Shown here one piece after another: positions 1-6,387 of a DNA stretch of 7,318 nt (position 1 is its first letter; the number at the start of each line of letters is the position of its first letter). A program made the translations under genes and the position numbers. This stretch comes from an uncultured Actinomycetes bacterium (GTDB taxonomy: Bacteria > Actinomycetota > Actinomycetes > Nanopelagicales > Nanopelagicaceae): positions 1 to 7,318 of the forward strand of contig CAIVOW010000198.1 of assembly GCA_903907665.1 (NCBI GenBank). The letters run 5' to 3'. The notes under the pieces were generated by a model. That model was not told the origin of the DNA. It did not search any database and worked only from the letters and a program-made list of their open reading frames with translations.

Positions 1-217
1 CAAGAAGTACAGCAAGGATTGCAAGAGTAGTTTCGAGAGTATTTGTGGCGCCATCGGCGACCATGATTGCTCCCACCAAAATAATTCCGTGAATCGCATT
101 TGCACCAGACATAAGCGGTGTATGCAGTGTGGTTGAAACTTTGGAGACAACTTCAAATCCCACGAAAATCGAGAGTGCGAAGATTGTAAGAATTGCCATA
201 CTAGAGAGTGAGGCCAT
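1..217 (-). CDS. pntAb: NAD(P) transhydrogenase alpha subunit, membrane part (PntAb/PntA2), partial
   Basis: This is the small membrane segment of proton-translocating NAD(P)+ transhydrogenase, which uses the proton gradient to pass hydride from NADH to NADP+. Only the first 72 codons are in the window; the 3' end lies beyond base 1. The visible protein begins MASLSSMAILTIFALSIFVG, a membrane helix, then carries the family signature TLHTPLMSGANAIHGI followed by a second hydrophobic stretch. In the family this part packs against PntB to form the proton channel; pntB would be expected next, outside the window. The ATG lies two bases after the pntAa stop, and GGAAG (226-230 on the complement), inside the end of pntAa, serves as ribosome binding site with 8 bases of spacing. 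The two genes are therefore almost certainly co-transcribed and translationally coupled. The split alpha subunit is the arrangement of Rhodospirillum-type enzymes, not the fused E. coli PntA. Confidence 0.93.
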   Translation of the reverse strand, partial: MASLSSMAILTIFALSIFVGFEVVSKVSTTLHTPLMSGANAIHGIILVGAIMVADGATNTLETTLAILAVLL

Positions 218-219
218 CT

Positions 220-1344
220 TTATTTCTTCCCTTCTGGCGTGCGACGAGCGCCACCGTGTGTCACGGCCGCTGCGTCGATAATTTCATCGGAGAAATCTGG
301 AATTACGGTTGCAACTCCATCGGTAGTTTTAACCATCAACATCAACAAGTTAACAACATTTCGTGAGAAGAGCATCGAAGCGTGGAAAGGCAGTTGGGAA
401 GGAACATCCTTACCGCCCCACATTCTGACTCCGTTTGCTGTTGTAATAATTTCACCAGGTTTTGTGCCTTCAACGTTTCCACCAGTTTCTGACGCAAGGT
501 CAACAACCACTGAACCAGCAGACATCGTTGCAACCATATCCGCAGTAACCAATCGAGGAGCTGGTCGACCAGGAACTGCAGCTGTTGTAATGAGTACATC
601 GGCTGCTGCAATATAAGGAGTAAGAAGTGCGCGCTGTTGGGCTGCGCGATCTTCAGTCATTTCACGTGCATAGCCGCCCTGACCTTCAAGTGCTTCCAAT
701 TCCAAAGTAATGAACTTTGCGCCCATCGACTTCACTTCATCGGCCGAAGCTGGACGAACGTCATACGCACTAACCACGGCGCCAAGACGCTTTGCGGTTG
801 CGATTGCTTGTAATCCTGCAACGCCCGCACCGAGAATGACAACATTTGCAGGCGTAACTGTTCCTGCAGCCGTCATTAACAGCGGGAAGAAGCGCGGAGA
901 CATTTCTGCGGCGACAAGAGTTGCGCGGTAACCCGCACACAATGCCTGCGAGGTGAGGGCATCCATCGATTGCGCGCGTGAAATACGAGGAACCAGTTCA
1001 AGTGAAAGGGCTGTGGCACCCGCACTAGCTGCTGCCTCGATTGAGTCAACTGCAGTAGTAGGGGAAAGGAATGAGATCGTAATGGCGCCTTTTTTAAGTG
1101 ACTTCATTTGATCAGGTGTAAGAGGTTGGATAGATGCCACGACATCGCTATCGCTGATGACATTTCCACTCTTAACAGTTGCTCCAGCTTTTGTGAATTG
1201 CTCATCTGAAAATTGCGCAGAGAGACCTGCACCGGATTCAATGACTACTTCGAGACCTGCTCGAGTGAGTTTGGAGATAATGTCAGGAACGAGGGCCACG
1301 CGGTTTTCACCGGGGCGGGTTTCCTTTGGGACTGATATGCGCAC
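220..1344 (-). CDS. pntAa: NAD(P) transhydrogenase alpha subunit, NAD(H)-binding part (PntAa/PntA1)
   Basis: This is the soluble NAD(H)-binding domain (dI) of the proton-pumping transhydrogenase that supplies NADPH. It is 374 aa from the proposed GTG start. The N-terminus MRISVPKE matches the usual MRIGVPKE opening of the alanine dehydrogenase/PNT N-terminal domain. RAQSMDALTSQ (from R123) is the conserved RQD loop that meets the NADP(H) domain. The Rossmann motif GAGVAG is at 172-177, with YDVRP and the adenosine-ribose-binding acidic residue D195 after it; GQGGYA is at 221-226 and VPGRPAP at 257-263. No membrane segments are present, fitting the split-subunit type. A TTG two codons upstream (1348-1350) is the longest possible start, but the GTG gives the family N-terminus and sits six bases behind a -10 box with a good -35, so the transcript is probably leaderless. 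The gene is followed after two bases by pntAb. The function is secure; the exact start is inferred. Confidence 0.95.
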   Translation of the reverse strand: MRISVPKETRPGENRVALVPDIISKLTRAGLEVVIESGAGLSAQFSDEQFTKAGATVKSGNVISDSDVVASIQPLTPDQMKSLKKGAITISFLSPTTAVDSIEAAASAGATALSLELVPRISRAQSMDALTSQALCAGYRATLVAAEMSPRFFPLLMTAAGTVTPANVVILGAGVAGLQAIATAKRLGAVVSAYDVRPASADEVKSMGAKFITLELEALEGQGGYAREMTEDRAAQQRALLTPYIAAADVLITTAAVPGRPAPRLVTADMVATMSAGSVVVDLASETGGNVEGTKPGEIITTANGVRMWGGKDVPSQLPFHASMLFSRNVVNLLMLMVKTTDGVATVIPDFSDEIIDAAAVTHGGARRTPEGKK

Positions 1345-1350
1345 GCGCAA

Positions 1351-1379
1351 ACGCTACTTGTCTGAGCTCGCTATGTCTA
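1351..1379 (-). promoter_or_regulatory. pntAa promoter, probably leaderless
   Basis: On the minus strand TAGACA (1379-1374, five of six to TTGACA) is followed by a 17-base spacer and TAGCGT (1356-1351, TANNNT type), then six bases and the GTG at 1344. No Shine-Dalgarno sequence lies before that GTG. This geometry places the transcription start at or next to the start codon, as in actinobacterial leaderless genes. It supports GTG over the TTG at 1350, which would lie immediately behind the -10 box. Prediction from sequence only. Confidence 0.6.
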
Positions 1380-1452
1380 AGTGGCGGCCACTATTTAACG
1401 ATTAAATTGCTGTGAATATTGCCCTCTTGGGTAAATAACGAGAGTGCTGGCC

Positions 1453-1500
1453 GCTTAAACCATTAAACCAGTAAACCAGTAAACCGGTAAACCGGTAAAC
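1453..1500. repeat. Six tandem octamers, consensus C(A/G)GTAAAC
   Basis: Six direct 8-base units run without interruption: gcttaaac, cattaaac, cagtaaac, cagtaaac, cggtaaac, cggtaaac. All end in TAAAC. The variants change in steps along the array, with identical neighbours in pairs, which is the mark of local unit duplication (slippage). The array contains two ACCGGT palindromes (1483-1488 and 1491-1496). It runs straight into the 18-base repeat on its right. It is noncoding, lying between the argF stop and the pntAa promoter. A role as protein-binding sites or as a mere microsatellite cannot be told apart from the sequence. Confidence 0.9.
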
Positions 1501-1531
1501 CTAGGCGTACTTATAAACCTAGGCGTACTTA
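1496..1531. repeat. Perfect 18-base tandem duplication spanning the argF stop codon
   Basis: TAAACCTAGGCGTACTTA occurs twice back to back, at 1496-1513 and 1514-1531, with no mismatch. The right copy contains the argF stop codon (1531-1529 on the complement). Because 18 is six codons, the left copy puts a second TAA in the argF frame 18 bases after the first. Each copy holds the palindromes CCTAGG and GTAC. The left end shares the TAAAC element with the adjoining octamer array, so the two repeats form one composite tract. The perfect identity suggests a recent duplication. Confidence 0.93.
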
Positions 1532-2470
1532 AAGTCTGCCCGTTAGATCCCCGCGAACTAAATGGTAGAGAGCGGCTTGAATCGTTGTGCGCCGGTGATA
1601 GGCCTCGCGCCAGATAACTGAACGGTTGCCATCAATAACCGCTTCGGCAACCTCTTCACCTCGGTGGGCTGGCAAGCAATGCATGAAGATTGCATCGCTG
1701 GCGGTGAGTGCCATCAAATTTTCGGTGACTGCAAATGGCGAAAGCGCCTGCAACTTCTCATTGCGCTCGCTCTCTGGATCGCCCATCGACATCCAGACAT
1801 CGGTATAAATAACTGAGGCCTCTTTAGCCGCAGCTTCGGGGTCGTGAGTAACTTCTACGGTAGCGCCGGTTGTTGCCGCAATCGCTCGAGCTTTAGCAAC
1901 TGCATCTGAATTCGGTGCCCATTTTCCAGATGGCGTGGCTGCAACTACATGCGCGCCAAGGATTGCGCCCATGGTGAGCCATGCATGCGCCATATTGTTT
2001 CCATCACCAACATATGTAAATTTACGTCCCGCAATATCTTTTCCAAATACCTCGCGAATAGTTGCCCAATCTGCAAGTAATTGAGTTGGATGATCATCAT
2101 CTGTTAAGCCGTTTAAAACAGGAATCGTCGCCCATTGGCCAAGTTCATCAACATCAGATTGTTTGAAAGTTCGCACAATAAGCGCTGACGCAAATCCACT
2201 AATTATTCGGGCTGTGTCGGCGATAGTTTCGCCGCGGCCGATTTGTAAGTCATCCTCGCGCAAGAACATTGGGGTTCCACCCAGGTGCGCCACAGCAGTT
2301 TCAGATGCTAGGCGTGTCCGCGTTGATGGCTTGGTCATATAAATTGCCACTGTGCGATTCGCCAAAGTATCGGCGGCGCGAAGTGGGGACTTGGCAAAGT
2401 CTGCGGCAGTGTCGAGCAATAGATCGACATCAGCACGACTTAAGTCGGCGGTCCTGAGCAAGTCCTTCAT
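1529..2470 (-). CDS. argF: Ornithine carbamoyltransferase ArgF
   Basis: This cytoplasmic enzyme condenses ornithine with carbamoyl phosphate to give citrulline in arginine biosynthesis. The protein is 313 aa, normal for the family. The carbamoyl phosphate-binding STRTR motif is at 49-53, HPTQ at 127-130, the ornithine-loop DVWMSMG at 224-230, and the catalytic HCLP at 264-267; these separate it from aspartate carbamoyltransferase. After HCLP the tail reads REAYHRRTTIQAALYHLV, where most family members have EAENRLHAQKALL. By position R293 can stand in for the conserved carbamoyl phosphate-binding arginine of ENRLH, so I expect an active enzyme with a divergent last helix. The ATG at 2470 begins a typical N-terminus (MKDLLRTADLSRADVD) and has no Shine-Dalgarno sequence, but has a -10-like TAAACT six bases upstream. 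No other arg genes are in the window, so argF stands apart from any arginine operon seen here. It is divergent from the DUF3039 gene. Confidence 0.96.
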   Translation of the reverse strand: MKDLLRTADLSRADVDLLLDTAADFAKSPLRAADTLANRTVAIYMTKPSTRTRLASETAVAHLGGTPMFLREDDLQIGRGETIADTARIISGFASALIVRTFKQSDVDELGQWATIPVLNGLTDDDHPTQLLADWATIREVFGKDIAGRKFTYVGDGNNMAHAWLTMGAILGAHVVAATPSGKWAPNSDAVAKARAIAATTGATVEVTHDPEAAAKEASVIYTDVWMSMGDPESERNEKLQALSPFAVTENLMALTASDAIFMHCLPAHRGEEVAEAVIDGNRSVIWREAYHRRTTIQAALYHLVRGDLTGRL

Positions 2471-2509
2471 TGACGCAGTTTAATCCATCCGGCAGATAAG
2501 ATTGCCCGC
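2470..2509 (+). promoter_or_regulatory. Candidate promoter of the DUF3039-GH18 pair
   Basis: The 39 bases between the divergent start codons hold TAAGAT (2497-2502, TANNNT type) seven bases before the DUF3039 ATG, with no ribosome binding site, so a leaderless transcript is likely. TTGACG (2470-2475) overlaps the first base of the argF start codon but is 21 bases from TAAGAT; it would be 19 bases from the alternative hexamer GATAAG (2495-2500). The -35 assignment is therefore weak. Whatever is used must overlap the argF promoter, so the two directions may interfere with or be controlled by each other. Confidence 0.4.
2471..2482 (-). promoter_or_regulatory. Likely -10 region of argF, leaderless
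   Basis: On the minus strand TAAACT (2482-2477) fits the TANNNT -10 pattern and is followed by GCGTCA and the argF ATG. There is no Shine-Dalgarno sequence. The six-base distance is identical to that found before pntAa and murI. No recognisable -35 lies 16-18 bases further upstream, and I see no clear ArgR operator, so this rests on the -10 and the spacing alone. Confidence 0.4.
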
Positions 2510-2758
2510 ATGGGATTGTTTTCACGTATTGGCTCAGACTTACTGGAACGAGCGGAAGAACTGACGCATGAAGATGGGGACCACGAACGCTTCTCGCATT
2601 ATGTGCTGAAAGAAAAAATAACTGAATCAGCTGTAACTGGCAAGGCAGTACGTGCCCTGTGTGGCAAAAAATGGGTCCCAAACCGCGACCCCGAGAAATT
2701 TCCTATATGCCCAATGTGCAAAGAGATTCATGCTGGGCTGAAGAAAAAGGATCAATGA
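2510..2758 (+). CDS. DUF3039 family small zinc-knuckle-like protein
   Basis: This 82-aa protein is of unknown function, recognised as the actinobacterial DUF3039 family by the run DGDHERFSHYVLKEKI, then ITESAVTGKAV, ALCGKKWVPNRDPEKFP and CPMCKEI. Three cysteines (C51, C67, C70, the last two as CPMC) with H30 nearby could make a zinc site; that is an inference from the spacing. No signal peptide or membrane segment is visible, so it should be cytoplasmic. The ATG at 2510 is the only sensible start and lies 39 bases from the divergent argF start. The stop overlaps the ATG of the next gene as ATGA, so the two are coupled, although the partner is a secreted hydrolase. The C-terminus is lysine-rich (GLKKKDQ), and the same DNA supplies the AAGG ribosome binding site of that partner. 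Confidence 0.85.
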   Translation: MGLFSRIGSDLLERAEELTHEDGDHERFSHYVLKEKITESAVTGKAVRALCGKKWVPNRDPEKFPICPMCKEIHAGLKKKDQ

Positions 2759-4650
2759 AGAAAGAGCGCTACAAGCTGTCGCGTGGCTTTAGAAATTTCC
2801 CAGCAAATAACCCAGCAAAAATCCGAGCTTTTATCTTCTCTTTCACACTGATTCCGGCATCTGTTGCAGCATCTATTGCAGTATCTGTTCTTCTTTCTGG
2901 CGCTGTTTCTACTTTCGCCATTGATCATGCATATGCCGATAATCCACCTCGTAAAATATTGACTGGTTGGATTCCTTATTATCGAACCTATCCATCCGTT
3001 GGTAAACAAAACGGTGGATTAGATAGCGCATTGGCAAGTGCTGACTTAATTAGTGAAGTAATGCCATTTTGGTATTCACTGGACAGCGCAATTAAAATTA
3101 CAGATCTTTATACCCCAGCTAATCCGAGTAATCCAATTAGCGATACCTTAAATAAACTGCGCTCGGCTGGCTATAAAATTATTCCAACAATTACGGATTC
3201 GACAGCGTCAAAAGATCCAAAGACGGGCAAAACCCAAACAATGGTTCTTTCCAATCTCATGGCTGATTCTGCCGGGCGTGACGTTCTTGTAAGCACAATT
3301 ACGAATTTTGTTGTATCGAATAATTATGATGGTATCGATTTAGATTTTGAAAATTTTGCATACGTTGATGGAACTGCGTCATGGCCAACAACTCAAATTA
3401 GATTTGTGGCATTCATGAAATCCCTTGCGGCTTCCTTGCATGCTCAAGGAAAATTGCTTTCACTCACAACTCCACCATCATTTGGATTGGATAGTGGCAA
3501 GAAAGGCTATTGGGTTTATTCATGGCCTGATCTTGGCGCGGTTATTGATCGTCTACGAATAATGACGTATGACTATTCCACCTCTTCACCTGGCCCAATT
3601 GGACCAATAACGTGGGTGGAGCAAGCAGTGCAATATGCGGTATCTGTAATGCCTGCATCAAAAGTATTTGTGGGATTGCCTGGTTATGGTCGTGATTGGG
3701 TAACCGGTGTCCAAGGTGTTTGCCCTTCACTTCCGATTAATTATCTAACCGCAGTAAAGACAACGGCTTCAGCCGGAACATTTGTTATGAGAGATGCGGC
3801 TGCACTGGCAAGCACCTACGCTGCGACGCCGCAGTATCAAGCAAAATATGGTGAAACTACTTTTACATATCAAAAAGTTTATAACGGCACGACTCCCGAC
3901 GGGCAACTGACTCAATGCACCGCAACTCGCCAAGTTTGGTATCAAGATGCACAGGGTTATGCCCTGCGGGCAAATCTCGTCGCTAAATATCGAATCGGGG
4001 GATTAACTCAGTGGACACTTGGAATGGAAGATCCAGCGGCAATAGATGCAATTCGTGTTGTAGCAAAGTCGATTGCCCCAGATGTAGTTTTGGCTAATTT
4101 ACTCTCAGACATTTCAGCTGTTAGTTATGGTGGAATCGCCAATATAAGTGGAACATTTTCGCTGCCGGATAAAAGCCCATTAGCTGCGTTACCCGTACGA
4201 ATAGAAATAAAGACTGGCTCAACAGACTGGTCTTCAATTTATACTGGAGTTACGAGTAGTACTGGTGTTCTTTCCATACCTATTGTTATCGGAGAAAATA
4301 CTAAAGTTCGAATGATTTCAGATGGAACATGGGAGCGCGGGGAAGGCCGAAGTTCAGAGCTTTTACTGCAGAGCGGTCGTAAATTTGCTTGGTTAAGTGC
4401 ACCAACTTCAGTTAAGCGGGGAGTAGCCTTCCAATTAACAGGAAGAGTTTCACCGCTTAGTCCTGGCTTAACGCTTTCACTTACGGATGGCGATAAGTTC
4501 AAACAATCAGTAATGGTTGACGAAGCCGGAAATTTCTCGAGTACAGTCACCGAAGCGCTACCAGGTCTATACAATTTTCAAGTTAGTAGCGCCAGTGATG
4601 ACAAGTATCTTGCCTCGTCAAGTAGCCTTGTTACCGTTGTGGTTCGTTAG
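2755..4650 (+). CDS. Secreted glycoside hydrolase family 18 protein with C-terminal beta-sandwich-like modules
   Basis: This is a predicted exported enzyme of 631 aa that should cut beta-1,4-linked N-acetylglucosamine-containing glycans (chitin, or the sugar chains of peptidoglycan). The N-terminus is basic for about 24 residues, then hydrophobic from about 25 to 55, with a likely signal peptidase site AYA|DN after residue 61; there is no twin-arginine motif. The GH18 barrel covers about 66-440. It starts with ILTGWIPYYRT and has the catalytic DGIDLDFE at 192-199 with proton donor E199, MTYDYS at 270-275, GLPGYGRDW at 308-316, and the barrel-closing tryptophan W420 in GGLTQWTLG. The layout resembles the YaaH/SleL-like group of GH18. 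About 455-545 and 546-631 look like two beta-sandwich (Ig-like) modules with no catalytic residues, perhaps for wall or substrate attachment. The ATG at 2755 is chosen because it follows AAGG by four bases, overlaps the DUF3039 stop and starts the signal peptide. Its DNA is visibly richer in A+T than argF or pntAa. The exact substrate is unknown. Confidence 0.88.
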   Translation: MKKERYKLSRGFRNFPANNPAKIRAFIFSFTLIPASVAASIAVSVLLSGAVSTFAIDHAYADNPPRKILTGWIPYYRTYPSVGKQNGGLDSALASADLISEVMPFWYSLDSAIKITDLYTPANPSNPISDTLNKLRSAGYKIIPTITDSTASKDPKTGKTQTMVLSNLMADSAGRDVLVSTITNFVVSNNYDGIDLDFENFAYVDGTASWPTTQIRFVAFMKSLAASLHAQGKLLSLTTPPSFGLDSGKKGYWVYSWPDLGAVIDRLRIMTYDYSTSSPGPIGPITWVEQAVQYAVSVMPASKVFVGLPGYGRDWVTGVQGVCPSLPINYLTAVKTTASAGTFVMRDAAALASTYAATPQYQAKYGETTFTYQKVYNGTTPDGQLTQCTATRQVWYQDAQGYALRANLVAKYRIGGLTQWTLGMEDPAAIDAIRVVAKSIAPDVVLANLLSDISAVSYGGIANISGTFSLPDKSPLAALPVRIEIKTGSTDWSSIYTGVTSSTGVLSIPIVIGENTKVRMISDGTWERGEGRSSELLLQSGRKFAWLSAPTSVKRGVAFQLTGRVSPLSPGLTLSLTDGDKFKQSVMVDEAGNFSSTVTEALPGLYNFQVSSASDDKYLASSSSLVTVVVR

Positions 4651-4709
4651 TTCTTGCTTGTGCCCGCGCTAGTTGCGCTAGCTGAAGTAGCGGTAAGGGA
4701 GGTGTTCTG
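4651..4709 (+). promoter_or_regulatory. Leader of clpS with strong ribosome binding site
   Basis: AAGGGAGGTG (4695-4704) is the best Shine-Dalgarno match in the window, and its GGAGG ends seven bases before the clpS ATG. This contrasts with the leaderless starts of several neighbours and implies a real 5' leader or read-through from the GH18 gene. A small dyad GCTAG/CTAGC (4668-4672 and 4678-4682, five-base loop) lies just upstream. It has no T-run and is too short to be called a terminator. I found no convincing -10/-35 pair here. Confidence 0.6.
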
Positions 4710-4997
4710 ATGGTCGATACGCTTACTGATATTGAATTAAGTATTGAACAACTTCTCGAACGGCCTTGGGTATGTCTGGTTTGGGATGATCCCGTTAATT
4801 TAATGTCGTATGTGACTTATGTATTTATAAAACTTTTCAAATTTAGCTCAGAAAAAGCGCACGATCTAATGATGCAAGTACACCTTGAAGGTCGCGCAGT
4901 TGTTGCATCGGGTTCACGTGAAGAGATGGAACATCATGTGCAAGCGCTACACGAACATGGTTTATGGGCAACTCTCCAAAGAGATGACAAGATTTAA
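4710..4997 (+). CDS. clpS: ATP-dependent Clp protease adaptor ClpS
   Basis: ClpS binds proteins with destabilising N-terminal residues (N-end rule) and hands them to the Clp ATPase, in actinobacteria ClpC1 with ClpP. The protein is 95 aa, usual for the family. The core begins [17 protein letters not shown] (19-35), the actinobacterial form of the binding-pocket region. It continues with [16 protein letters not shown] (50-65), which holds the helix and histidine lining the pocket, and ends with [12 protein letters not shown]. The first 18 residues form the flexible extension typical of ClpS. The start is fixed by the strong ribosome binding site. The stop shares one base with the ATG of the DUF2017 gene (TAATG), so the two are translationally coupled, an association that is standard in actinobacteria. 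Confidence 0.95.
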   Translation: MVDTLTDIELSIEQLLERPWVCLVWDDPVNLMSYVTYVFIKLFKFSSEKAHDLMMQVHLEGRAVVASGSREEMEHHVQALHEHGLWATLQRDDKI

Positions 4998-5566
4998 TGT
5001 CTCAATTCGCTCGGGCTGGTGAAACTTTTACTCTTTCTCTTTCAATGGATGAGGCACACATTCTCATTAATCTCACCGAGCAACTTCTTGAATTACTTGG
5101 CGAAGGCGACTTCCAGCATCATTATGATGAGAATGATCCGTTCGCGGCGTTGATGGCGATGCAGCAGGAGATTGCTGCGCCAGAAGATCCAGTTTTACGT
5201 AGATTGTTGCCAAATGCGTATGCAGATCCTGAAGCGGCTGATGATTTTCGTCGTTATACCGAGCCGGCAATAAGAAAAGGAAAGCAGAATTCTCTACGAA
5301 CAATTCGAGAAGAGCTTCTAGTTATTGTTGACAGCGAGCAGACGAGTGTCATTAAAGGACTGGATCCTCAACTCTGGCTAAAAACTTTGAATGATTTGCG
5401 ATTGGCGCTTTCCGTTCGTCTAGAAATTCAAAGTAGCAGTTTTGAAATATTTGAGAATATGCCCGATGAGGATCCTCAAAAAGGTATCTACGCCGTCTAT
5501 TTTTGGCTAGGTTGGCTGCAAGAGAACCTGCTCGAACTTTTGAATACCGAAACTACTGACCACTAG
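4997..5566 (+). CDS. DUF2017 family protein
   Basis: This is a 189-aa protein of unknown function, mostly helical, without signal peptide or membrane segment. It is recognised as DUF2017 by DPVLRRLLPNAY (64-75), FRRYTE (84-89), WLKTLNDLRLALSVRLEI (127-144) and WLGWLQENLL (170-179), together with its place directly after clpS. The ATG overlaps the clpS stop by one base. The constant pairing with clpS in actinobacteria suggests a link with Clp proteolysis or with the envelope genes that follow, but no biochemical role can be read from the sequence. The stop lies 23 bases before murI. The protein is acidic at both the centre (HHYDENDP) and the end. Confidence 0.88.
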   Translation: MSQFARAGETFTLSLSMDEAHILINLTEQLLELLGEGDFQHHYDENDPFAALMAMQQEIAAPEDPVLRRLLPNAYADPEAADDFRRYTEPAIRKGKQNSLRTIREELLVIVDSEQTSVIKGLDPQLWLKTLNDLRLALSVRLEIQSSSFEIFENMPDEDPQKGIYAVYFWLGWLQENLLELLNTETTDH

Positions 5567-5583
5567 CTCGATATAGGTAGACT
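5556..5583 (+). promoter_or_regulatory. Likely murI promoter, leaderless
   Basis: CTGACC (5556-5561, four of six to TTGACA) and TAGACT (5578-5583, TANNNT type) are 16 bases apart, and TAGACT is six bases before the murI ATG. There is no Shine-Dalgarno sequence before murI. The -35 lies inside the end of the DUF2017 gene. murI may thus have its own leaderless transcript besides read-through from clpS. Confidence 0.45.
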
Positions 5584-5589
5584 TGTCGC

Positions 5590-6387
5590 ATGAACTCAAG
5601 TGCCCCAATCGGAATTTTTGATTCTGGTGTGGGTGGATTGACAGTAGCTCGCGCAATCATCGATCAGCTTCCGAATGAATCCATTCTTTATGTGGGCGAT
5701 ACTGCACGTGGTCCTTATGGTCCACGTCCGCTAGCCGAGGTGCGCTCCTTCGCACTTGAAATTATGGACCAATTAGTTGCAGCTGGTGTCAAAGCAATTG
5801 TGATTGCATGTAACAGTGCAAGTGCAGCAACTCTTCGTGATGCACGTGAACGATATGACGTTCCCCTGATTGAAGTTATTCAACCTGCTGCGCGCAGAGC
5901 TGTTTCTGCAACTCGTACGGGAAAGGTTGGAGTTATTGGAACGCAAGCCACGATTGATTCAGGAGCGTACTTGGATGCATTTGCAGCCGCTCCTCAACTA
6001 GAAATTTCGTCAGTTGCGTGTCCCGAATTTGTTGAATTTGTAGAACGCGGGGAAACCTCAGGAGCAGCAATAACACAGGTTGCGAAGAAATATCTAGAGC
6101 CGCTCACACGCGCGGGCATAGACACGCTTGTTCTGGGTTGCACTCACTATCCTCTCCTTACTGGAGTAATTTCTTATGTAATGGGAAATGACGTCACTCT
6201 TGTTTCAAGCGCAGATGAGACTGCCAAAGATCTTTATCGAGTACTTGTAGAGCATGATTTATTAAGAGCGAAAGATGCTGGTGCACCACAATATAAATTT
6301 GTGTCTACCGGAAATAGCGCATCATTTGCATCCTTAGCGAGACGTTTTCTTGGCCCAGAAGTTTTGACTGTAGAGAGTTCAATATAA
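5590..6387 (+). CDS. murI: Glutamate racemase MurI
   Basis: This enzyme interconverts L- and D-glutamate without cofactor, supplying D-Glu for the second position of the peptidoglycan peptide in the cytoplasm. It is 265 aa, normal length. [13 protein letters not shown] carries D11 and S12. The two catalytic cysteines are C74 in ACNSASA and C184 in GCTHYPLL, each with its partner residues (N75 and S76; T185 and H186). [11 protein letters not shown] (34-44) is the other family signature. The ATG at 5590 leaves only three residues before the conserved strand, as is common. There is no ribosome binding site, and a promoter-like TAGACT is six bases upstream. The stop codon lies within the first unit of a 14-base tandem repeat. 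Its neighbours clpS, DUF2017, rph and rdgB are the usual actinobacterial context. Confidence 0.96.
   Translation: MNSSAPIGIFDSGVGGLTVARAIIDQLPNESILYVGDTARGPYGPRPLAEVRSFALEIMDQLVAAGVKAIVIACNSASAATLRDARERYDVPLIEVIQPAARRAVSATRTGKVGVIGTQATIDSGAYLDAFAAAPQLEISSVACPEFVEFVERGETSGAAITQVAKKYLEPLTRAGIDTLVLGCTHYPLLTGVISYVMGNDVTLVSSADETAKDLYRVLVEHDLLRAKDAGAPQYKFVSTGNSASFASLARRFLGPEVLTVESSI

Noticed and set aside
239..616. Open frames opposite pntAa on the plus strand
   Set aside because: They have no family resemblance or ribosome binding site and lie wholly over a well-conserved gene, so they are antisense by-products of its codon use.
1384..1454. Inverted repeat GCGGCCA (1384-1390) and TGGCCGC (1448-1454) upstream of pntAa
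   Set aside because: The arms are seven bases with 57 between them, and there is no extension of the match. It could easily be chance.
1453..1531. Repeat tract as a CRISPR array
   Set aside because: The units are directly adjacent with no spacers, the periods are only 8 and 18 bases, and there are no cas genes.
2659..2754. A 32-codon upstream extension of the GH18 reading frame from ATG 2659
   Set aside because: It runs out of frame through the conserved cysteine-containing end of the DUF3039 gene and would put a cysteine-rich stretch before the signal peptide. ATG 2755 has a ribosome binding site and fits an exported protein.
4668..4682. GCTAG-TTGCG-CTAGC dyad after the GH18 gene as a rho-independent terminator
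   Set aside because: The stem is only five bases and no T-run follows; the same bases also read as a short direct repeat.
4785..4793. Aspartate in place of asparagine in the ClpS pocket sequence (DDP, residues 26-28, versus NDD/NDP)
   Set aside because: As far as I recall, WDDPVNL is the usual actinobacterial form, so it is not a lost binding residue.
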